This document shows, piece after piece, positions 1 to 4,806 of a DNA stretch of 6,728 nt; position 1 is the stretch's first letter, and each line of letters starts with the position of its first letter. The stretch is from the NCBI GenBank assembly GCA_964547415.1, contig CAZJNX010000236.1:1-6728 (forward strand), read 5' to 3'. The notes under the pieces are model-generated. The model was not told the origin of the DNA. It saw only the letters and a program-made list of their open reading frames with translations, and did not search any database. Made by a program: the position numbers and the translations under genes. The stretch comes from CAZJNX01 sp964547415. Its GTDB lineage: Bacteria; Pseudomonadota; Alphaproteobacteria; Rhizobiales; Amorphaceae.

Positions 1-66
1 GCCGTCGCCGCATGGCGGCCCTGCACCGGGCGCCCGCGGCCGCGTCGTGCCCGGCCGAGCGATCCC

Positions 67-96
67 GAAGGACGGCGAGGAAAACGCTCGTCCTTC
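67..96. terminator. Stem-loop, possible terminator of an upstream gene
   Basis: GAAGGACG (67-74) pairs with CGTCCTTC (89-96). The inner GCG (75-77) pairs with CGC (85-87) if T88 is bulged out. This gives an 11-pair stem with a seven-base, A-rich loop (78-84). No T run follows on either strand, so it is not a classical intrinsic terminator. It may end a gene lying to the left of the window, or be an RNA-stability or protein-binding structure. The pairing is visible in the sequence; the function is inferred. Confidence 0.35.
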
Positions 97-197
97 CAGG
101 CCTTGCTGCTACCGCCCGGCCAGTGTCGCGCGGTTCATCGACGTGCCGACACCTGTCCCGGAGCACGCGACCTCCAGGAGGGCCGTGTTCTCGCGCC

Positions 198-224
198 TTG
201 ACCGTCGCTGCTTTGCCATATACC
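198..224 (+). promoter_or_regulatory. Sigma-70-like promoter candidate
   Basis: TTGACC (198-203) matches five of the six -35 consensus bases. TATACC (219-224) is a possible -10 element after a 15-base spacer, shorter than the usual 16-18. It lies in the least GC-rich part of the leader and is followed at once by a perfect palindrome (233-245), where transcription would begin. It is the best promoter match I could find upstream of the RTX protein gene, but the start codon is about 480 bases away and the spacer is poor. Confidence is therefore low. Confidence 0.3.
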
Positions 225-232
225 CCATCTCC

Positions 233-245
233 GGCGTTTAACGCC
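233..245. promoter_or_regulatory. Perfect 13-base palindrome, operator candidate
   Basis: GGCGTT (233-238) and AACGCC (240-245) are exact reverse complements around a single central T. The element sits eight bases after the putative -10 hexamer at 219-224, where a repressor would cover the transcription start. I do not recognise it as the site of a named regulator. A palindrome this short can arise by chance. Confidence 0.25.
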
Positions 246-377
246 ATCGCGAAGTGCCAGTCCGCCGGGTGTTTCGCCGGACAGCGTGGGAAGATATTCT
301 GCGATGTATGCTCGCCGCAGCGCCGAGAACAAGTGGGCGCCGACCAGCCTGCCACGCACGACGGGCTGATGCTTCGC

Positions 378-395
378 GCCGGCCGCGTGGCCGGC
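378..395. other. GC-only hairpin in the leader
   Basis: GCCGGCC (378-384) and GGCCGGC (389-395) form a perfect seven-pair stem with the four-base loop GCGT. In RNA this would be very stable. No T run follows, so it is not a typical intrinsic terminator. If the leader is transcribed it could act as a pause or attenuation element, but GCCGGC-type repeats are common by chance at this base composition. Confidence 0.25.
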
Positions 396-465
396 CGTGG
401 GTGACGGGCCGGTGCCCTCACGCCACCTCCGAGCGGGCTTCCTTTTCTTGACGAGATCCATTCGA

Positions 466-477
466 TCACCGTGGTGA
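466..477. repeat. Short inverted repeat downstream of a TTGACG hexamer
   Basis: TCACC (466-470) and GGTGA (473-477) are exact reverse complements around the two bases GT. A -35-like TTGACG lies at 448-453, but I find no acceptable -10 hexamer at the proper distance. The combination could be a second promoter with an operator, yet each part is short enough to be coincidence. Confidence 0.15.
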
Positions 478-676
478 CGGGCGCTGCCGCGTCCTCGCCG
501 CGCCGCGACGACGCGACTGCGGGGGCCAGCTCCGGCCGCTCCGTGTCGCACCCTCGCCCGCTCCCCCAGACGCCGACAGATCCGCGACGCCGCCCCCGCG
601 GCTGGCGCTGGCCGAGCCGACCGGGCGGCCGCCGTCGCGACACCCGTCCGCAACGATCAAGACATGACCGAGGGAG

Positions 677-694
677 CAATCCGTCCACGGATTG
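677..694 (+). promoter_or_regulatory. 18-base palindrome abutting the ribosome binding site
   Basis: CAATCCGT (677-684) and ACGGATTG (687-694) are exact reverse complements separated by CC. As RNA this folds into a seven-pair stem with the four-base loop UCCA. Its last base, G694, is also the first base of the GGAG Shine-Dalgarno of the RTX protein gene. The placement suggests either an RNA hairpin that limits ribosome access or a binding site for a dimeric regulator. The symmetry is directly visible; a regulatory role is inference. Confidence 0.4.
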
Positions 695-697
695 GAG
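694..697 (+). promoter_or_regulatory. Ribosome binding site GGAG that decides the start of the RTX protein
   Basis: GGAG lies five bases before the ATG at 703. The alternative in-frame ATG at 664 has no purine-rich stretch at a useful distance before it. Starting at 664 would add only 13 residues, rich in Arg, Gly and Pro, encoded partly by the palindrome at 677-694. The start at 703 is therefore preferred. Confidence 0.6.
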
Positions 698-702
698 TGA
701 CC

Positions 703-3700
703 ATGAGCCTGCCGCCCCCGCCCCCGATCCAGACCTACTTCGTGCCCGTCCGGGAGGACGACCTCGTCCGCCCCGGCGATGACGAGCGCGGCGACTTCGA
801 GCTCGTGACCGCGGGCAGCGACCTGGATGACCGCGCCGACGAAAAACCGGTGGTCTCGCTGATCTCCGTCGCCGTCGCGGCCGACAACACGGTCGTCTGG
901 TACGACCACTGGGAGGACGGCTACGAGGACGACCTCTCGTCGGTGACGCCAGCCTCCACGACCGAGGTGTGGGGCGACGGGATTTTTGAAAACGGCTTCG
1001 CTCCGGGTACCACAAACGACATCCTCGAGGCCGGCGACACCTTCGTCCTCGAGTCCCGCGTCGCGGTGGACAGGACGACGGACGATCTCCTGACCGACGC
1101 TTCGGACGTCATCTCCGCGTCCTTTCCGATCGCCGTCACCCGCGCCGCCTATCCCACAGCGCCCGGGGCCAGGCTCGCGGGCGCGGTCGAGGTCTTCTCC
1201 ACCGACCAGCTCGGCGCCACCTTCGAGGTCCCCTTCGGCGTCGACGTGATCTCCGACACCGACGCGTTCGACCACACCGCCGTCCACGTGATGGCGGTCG
1301 TCGACGGCACGTCCCTCTTCCTGAAGCGCGGCTCGACGATCACCCCCGTCCCGGACGTGCTCGACGCGGGCGAGACCGCCGTCATCCCCGACGCGCGTAG
1401 CGGCGACGAGATCTTCACCTACGATCCGTCGAAGGCGAGCGACGGTCCGCCGGTGCAGGTCAACCTCATCACCGGCGAGGCCCCGTCCGGCTACGAGATG
1501 CGGTGGTACGCCCTCCAGCCGGTCGACAGATGGTCGAACGACTATTACACGCCCGTCTTCACCGGCGATGGCACCGGCAACAACGCGAACACCGGACCGA
1601 CCCAAGTCTGGCTCTATAATCCCGCCGACGAGGACCCGGACGCTCCGGACGCCGACGACATCACCATCAACTTTCAGTTCGGCTCCGGCACCGCCGACTC
1701 CGTCACGCTCGACGGCGGCGAGGCGCGGCTGTCCCCGATCCTCGAGGACGATTCCGGCGCGCACTTCTTCACGCCGGGCGGGGAGCCGTTCTTCGCCGTC
1801 ACCCAGACCGACACCACCGGCAACGGCGCCAAGAACGACTGGGGCCACCCGCTGATCCCGGCCGAGCATCTCACCAGCCAGGCGGTGATCGGGCTTGGCT
1901 ACGGCAACACCGACAAGACCCGCCCCGGGGTGGACGACCCCTTCGACAAGAGCGGCGTCAGGGCGTGGGTGAGCCCGGTCGAGGACGCGACGGTCTACGT
2001 CGATTTCGACGGCGACGGCTCGCCCGACCTCGTCCGTGACGTGGATGCGCTGGAGTCGATCCGTCTCGCCGACAACGAGGACTTCCTCGAGGACGAGTAC
2101 GGCGAGGACGCGATCGTCGGCACGGTGGAGGACGACGACGACCTCGGCGGCACCGCGATCTGGGCTACCACCCGGAAAGGCGCCGTGCTGCCCGTCGACA
2201 TCGCCGTCGCCTACGGCCAGGACGCGGTCACGAACTATCCGGAACGCCAACTCCTCGACTGGGGCACCGTGGTCCCGCCGCTGCCCGAGCTCGAGGCGGG
2301 CAAGTCCGTGTCGCTGGCGGACGACGCCGACGGCGACGGCGCGATCTCCCCGGGCGACACCGTCACCTTCACCATCCGCGTCCTCAACAGCGGGCGCATC
2401 GACGTGGCTGCGGGCGGCTACGACGTCGTGGACTTCATGCAGCCCGCGTTCGACGACGTCCTCGGCGACGGCCGCGGTCCCCTCGTCTACAAGGCCCTCT
2501 CGACGGAGGTCGATTACGGCGAGGGCGCCGTCCGCGTCGGGGACGGTTCCGCGGACGGGACGCCGTTCCCCCTCGACGAGGGGCTCGCGAGCGGGGACGT
2601 CATCCGGCCGGGCGAGATCCACGTCTACACCTTCGACGCGGTGGTGAAGCCGTTTGCCGAACTCCTGCCGGGCACCACCGGCTTCACCAACGAGGGCGAG
2701 CTCTCCAACAGCACGGAAGGCTTCCTCGACGGCTTCCAGGTCAGCCGTCCGCTCGCCTTCGAGAGCGCCGTCTCCATCGAGACGCTGACGAACGGCGAGG
2801 ACGCCGACAGCCCCACCGGTCCGGAGCTCGCCGAGGGCGCCACCGTGACGTGGACCTACGAGGTCACCAACACGGGCGAGACCTTCCTGTCGAACGTCGT
2901 CGTCGTCGACGAAAAGATTGGAACCGTGCCCGGTGCCTTCACGGGCGACGACCTCCTCGAGCCGGGCGAGACGTGGACCTTCACCGCGTCCGGCACGGCG
3001 GTCGCCGGGCAGTACGCCACCACCGGCCGGGTGACGGCGACGGCCGTCTATCGCGACGGGACCACCGCGGTGCCCGAGAGCGTCGGCGGCGGCACCGTGG
3101 AGGCGTCCGACCCCACCCACCACGTGGGCGTCGCGGGCGTCCCCTCGCTCGCCTTCGAGAAGGCGGTCGTCTCGGTGGACGGGGTCGCGGGCGGCTTCAT
3201 CGACGAGGCGGGCGATGCGGTCGTCTACCGCTTCGTGGTCGAGAACGACGGGACGGTGGACCTCACGGACGTCGTCCTCGCCGACCCGCTCCTCTTCGAC
3301 GGCCCGATCGAGATCGGCGACCTCGCGGTCGGCGAGAGGTGGGAGCGTGAGTGGACCTACACGGCCCGTCAGGCCGACATCGACTCGAACGGCACCGCCG
3401 AGCCCGACGACCGCGACGCGGGCTTCCTCGACAACGAAGCCACGGTGTCGAGCGACGAGACGGGCGACGTCGTCGGTACGGCGACGGTCGCCATCGATCG
3501 CCGTCCCGACCTGTCGGTGACGAAGACGGCGAACGTGGCGTCGGTGGACGAGGTGGGCGACGAGATCGTCTACACCATCGAGGTGACGAACACCGGCAAC
3601 ACGACGCTCAAGGACGTCCGGGTCGAGGACCCGCTCCTCGAGGTCGACGATTTCGTCATCGACCGCCTCACACCGGGCGAAACGAAGAGCGGCAGCGCCA

Positions 3701-4641
3701 CCTACGAGGTGACCGCGGCGGACATCGCGTCGAACGGGACGGTCGAGCCGAACGACCGCAAGGAGGGCATCCTCGAGAATCTCGTCATCGCCGACAACGG
3801 CGACACGGGCCCTCGCGAGGCCCGCGCCGAGGTGAAGATCGACGTGCCGGTGGTCTTCTGCTCCGACATCGGCCCGTTCGACCGGCCGGGGCGCCGCGAG
3901 GCGACGGAGATCGGCACGGGACGCGACGACGCGCTCAACGGCACGCGGCGGGACGACGTCCTGTTCGGTCGCGGCGGCAACGACGCCCTCAACGGCAACG
4001 GCGGCGAGAACGTCATGCTCGGCCACGGCGGGCGCGACGTGATCAACGGCGGCAACCGGTCCGACCTCGCCTTCGGCATGGGCGGCCGCGACACCCTCAA
4101 CGGCAACAACGGCGACGACAGCCTCGACGGCGGCGGCGGCCACGACAACATCTACGGCGCTGGCGGCGCGGACCTCATCCGCGCCGGGAGCGGCAACGAC
4201 CTGGTCGAGGCCGGTGGCGGGGACGACCGCGTGAACCTCGGCCCCGGCAACGACACCGTCCAGGGCGAGGGCGGCGACGACTGCATCGCGGGCGGCCGGG
4301 ACAAGGGGCGCATCGTCGGCAACGACAAGCGCGGCTACGAGGTCCGCAAGCTCGGCGACGAGCTGTTCGGCAACGGCGGCAGCGACACGTTCGAGTACAC
4401 GAAGGGAGACGGTGTCGACCTCATCTTCGACTTCAAGAGCCGGAGCGGCGACGTGGTGCGCATCCGCGACCACGACATCGACGACGCCGCCTTCGTGACC
4501 GCGATGACGCCCTACGGCGCGTTCGGCGGCATCCTGTTCGAGAACGACCGGGGCCGGAAGGAGGGCATCTTCTTCCAGCAGGCGGACGACGGCGACGAGG
4601 TGGCCGCCTGGGCGGACGACGGGCTCATCCTGTTCGTCTGA
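703..4641 (+). CDS. Large secreted RTX protein with unnamed N-terminal module and DUF11-type repeats
   Basis: This is probably a calcium-binding extracellular or surface protein of 1312 residues, exported by a type I (ABC) transporter. It has no N-terminal signal peptide; it opens with MSLPPPPPIQTYFVP. Residues 1 to about 525 form one module with Trp/Tyr-rich motifs: VVWYDHWEDGYEDD near 64-77, EVWGDG at 88-93, and RWYALQPVDRWSNDYY at 267-282. I recall similar modules in large uncharacterised bacterial proteins with DUF11 domains, but know no name or function for it. DUF11-like beta-sandwich repeats follow at about 527-685 (divergent), 686-806, 814-934 and 935-1049, with the typical 'VTNTG' and 'L.PGET' motifs. 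Fourteen RTX nonapeptides cover 1071-1196. The tail contains DLIFDF and ends in DDGLILFV, as in type I secretion signals. The protein is strongly acidic, with only two Cys (1053, 1194). No transporter gene is visible nearby. Adhesin, matrix or S-layer-like roles are possible; no enzymatic motif was seen. Confidence 0.93.
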   Translation: MSLPPPPPIQTYFVPVREDDLVRPGDDERGDFELVTAGSDLDDRADEKPVVSLISVAVAADNTVVWYDHWEDGYEDDLSSVTPASTTEVWGDGIFENGFAPGTTNDILEAGDTFVLESRVAVDRTTDDLLTDASDVISASFPIAVTRAAYPTAPGARLAGAVEVFSTDQLGATFEVPFGVDVISDTDAFDHTAVHVMAVVDGTSLFLKRGSTITPVPDVLDAGETAVIPDARSGDEIFTYDPSKASDGPPVQVNLITGEAPSGYEMRWYALQPVDRWSNDYYTPVFTGDGTGNNANTGPTQVWLYNPADEDPDAPDADDITINFQFGSGTADSVTLDGGEARLSPILEDDSGAHFFTPGGEPFFAVTQTDTTGNGAKNDWGHPLIPAEHLTSQAVIGLGYGNTDKTRPGVDDPFDKSGVRAWVSPVEDATVYVDFDGDGSPDLVRDVDALESIRLADNEDFLEDEYGEDAIVGTVEDDDDLGGTAIWATTRKGAVLPVDIAVAYGQDAVTNYPERQLLDWGTVVPPLPELEAGKSVSLADDADGDGAISPGDTVTFTIRVLNSGRIDVAAGGYDVVDFMQPAFDDVLGDGRGPLVYKALSTEVDYGEGAVRVGDGSADGTPFPLDEGLASGDVIRPGEIHVYTFDAVVKPFAELLPGTTGFTNEGELSNSTEGFLDGFQVSRPLAFESAVSIETLTNGEDADSPTGPELAEGATVTWTYEVTNTGETFLSNVVVVDEKIGTVPGAFTGDDLLEPGETWTFTASGTAVAGQYATTGRVTATAVYRDGTTAVPESVGGGTVEASDPTHHVGVAGVPSLAFEKAVVSVDGVAGGFIDEAGDAVVYRFVVENDGTVDLTDVVLADPLLFDGPIEIGDLAVGERWEREWTYTARQADIDSNGTAEPDDRDAGFLDNEATVSSDETGDVVGTATVAIDRRPDLSVTKTANVASVDEVGDEIVYTIEVTNTGNTTLKDVRVEDPLLEVDDFVIDRLTPGETKSGSATYEVTAADIASNGTVEPNDRKEGILENLVIADNGDTGPREARAEVKIDVPVVFCSDIGPFDRPGRREATEIGTGRDDALNGTRRDDVLFGRGGNDALNGNGGENVMLGHGGRDVINGGNRSDLAFGMGGRDTLNGNNGDDSLDGGGGHDNIYGAGGADLIRAGSGNDLVEAGGGDDRVNLGPGNDTVQGEGGDDCIAGGRDKGRIVGNDKRGYEVRKLGDELFGNGGSDTFEYTKGDGVDLIFDFKSRSGDVVRIRDHDIDDAAFVTAMTPYGAFGGILFENDRGRKEGIFFQQADDGDEVAAWADDGLILFV
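2281..3852 (+). repeat. DUF11-type domain repeats within the RTX protein
   Basis: Four consecutive segments share the pattern of DUF11-family beta-sandwich domains. They open with a Phe/Val-Lys-containing strand (AGKSV, AFESAV, AFEKAV, SVTKTA), followed by a strand ending in 'VTNTG' or a variant (VLNSG, VENDG), and the second to fourth carry 'L.PGE' or 'LAVGE' before the last strands. Such domains are usually extracellular spacer or stalk modules. The third and fourth (3142-3504 and 3505-3852) are clearly closest: both carry the sequence ADI-S-NGT-EP-DR, with matching points 345 bases (115 codons) apart. The first is longer and more divergent and could be a different but related fold. Confidence 0.75.
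3913..4290 (+). repeat. Fourteen tandem RTX nonapeptides (27-base period)
   Basis: The segment divides without gaps into fourteen nine-residue units of the GGxGxDxUx type, for example GRGGNDALN, GMGGRDTLN, GAGGADLIR and GEGGDDCIA. In RTX proteins such units wind into a parallel beta-roll that binds calcium between turns and folds after export. Units 1, 2 and 6 (GTGRDDALN, GTRRDDVLF, GGNRSDLAF) have lost the glycines at one or both calcium-loop positions; the middle and late units are near consensus. A further near-consensus unit (LFGNGGSDTF) occurs after a basic 21-residue insertion. This is a coding repeat, not a mobile or intergenic one. Confidence 0.92.
4357..4638 (+). other. C-terminal cap and putative type I secretion signal
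   Basis: The last 94 residues of the RTX protein start with one more RTX-like unit (GNGGSDTFEY), continue with the cap motif DGVDLIFDF, and end in an acidic stretch followed by aliphatic and aromatic residues (DDGLILFV). Uncleaved C-terminal signals of RTX proteins exported by HlyB/HlyD/TolC-type systems commonly have this order: last beta-roll turns, an amphipathic segment, an acidic patch and a hydrophobic end. The assignment rests on this resemblance and on the absence of an N-terminal signal peptide. Confidence 0.65.
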
Positions 4642-4655
4642 CGGCGCGGGAAATA

Positions 4656-4675
4656 CCCCGGCCGAGGGGCCGGGG
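4656..4675 (+). terminator. Hairpin just after the RTX protein stop codon
   Basis: CCCCGGCC (4656-4663) and GGCCGGGG (4668-4675) form a perfect eight-pair GC stem with the loop GAGG. It begins 14 bases after the stop codon, the usual place for a terminator. No T run follows, so it would be a non-canonical terminator or a 3'-end stabilising structure. Confidence 0.4.
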
Positions 4676-4684
4676 GCACGAGCG

Positions 4685-4717
4685 GTGCGGCGGCGCCCCG
4701 AGCGGGTGTCGCCGCAC
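4685..4717 (+). terminator. Second intergenic stem-loop
   Basis: GTGCGGCG (4685-4692) pairs with CGCCGCAC (4710-4717). The 17-base loop contains a smaller CCCG/CGGG inverted repeat (4697-4700 with 4703-4706). It is followed by GCCGTTTCC, which has only three consecutive Ts. Together with the hairpin at 4656-4675 it could form a tandem terminator; the weak T content keeps this tentative. Confidence 0.3.
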
Positions 4718-4795
4718 GCCGTTTCCGCCCGGGACGCACCGGCCTTGCCGGCCGGACGGGCGGGTGGCATCAACCGGCTCGCGAGGGGGCGCGTC

Positions 4796-4801
4796 GGGAG
4801 G
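4796..4801 (+). promoter_or_regulatory. Ribosome binding site of the acyl-CoA synthetase gene
   Basis: GGGAGG lies five bases before the ATG at 4807 and is close to the Shine-Dalgarno consensus. It supports that start codon. An overlapping out-of-frame ATG at 4802 meets a stop after two codons and is not a real start. Confidence 0.75.
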
Positions 4802-4806
4802 ATGCA

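Larger units (their letters stand above)
1..702. other. Long non-coding leader upstream of the RTX protein gene
   Basis: No reading frame here gives a protein-like translation. The frames that stay open are rich in Arg, Pro, Ser and Ala, as expected of random GC-rich DNA. The stretch around 210-310 is less GC-rich than the rest and looks like a control region: it holds a promoter-like element and a perfect 13-base palindrome. Further inverted repeats lie at 67-96, 378-395, 466-477 and 677-694, listed separately. The part from about 480 to 660 is very GC-rich and shows no site I can name. If transcription starts near 230, the RTX gene has a leader of roughly 470 bases, long enough to hold regulatory RNA structure, but no known riboswitch class is recognisable by eye. 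One frame (2-241) has somewhat raised GC at third positions, so a 3' end of an upstream gene cannot be fully excluded. Confidence 0.6.
4642..4806. other. Intergenic spacer with three GC-rich hairpins
   Basis: This 165-base spacer separates the RTX protein gene from the acyl-CoA synthetase gene. It holds inverted repeats at 4656-4675, 4685-4717 and 4739-4751, and the ribosome binding site of the downstream gene at 4796-4801. I see no clear -35/-10 pair; the sequence is almost pure GC. The length and the hairpins argue that the two genes are separate transcription units, although a promoter for the second could not be identified. Confidence 0.5.

Noticed and set aside
2..241. Possible 3' end of an upstream plus-strand gene
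   Set aside because: The frame has moderately raised GC at third positions, but its translation is rich in Arg, Pro, Ser and Cys, uses AGG codons, and matches nothing I recognise. Not supported enough to annotate.
185..241. Short 18-codon frame from a GTG preceded by AGGAGG (176-181)
   Set aside because: The spacing from AGGAGG to GTG is only three bases, and AGGAGG is half of the small palindrome CCTCCAGGAGG. The promoter-like hexamers lie inside it. No homology is recognisable.
135..653. A 172-codon minus-strand frame in the leader
   Set aside because: The composition is almost only Arg, Ala, Gly and Pro, with no ribosome binding site. It is typical of a random open frame in GC-rich DNA.
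664..702. N-terminal extension of the RTX protein from the ATG at 664
   Set aside because: There is no ribosome binding site before 664. The ATG at 703 has GGAG at a five-base distance, and the extra residues look like translated leader.
3913..4290. 27-base tandem period read as a CRISPR or minisatellite array
   Set aside because: The period is imposed by nine-residue RTX units in an open reading frame. The bases vary at synonymous and spacer positions, and there are no conserved direct repeats with unique spacers.
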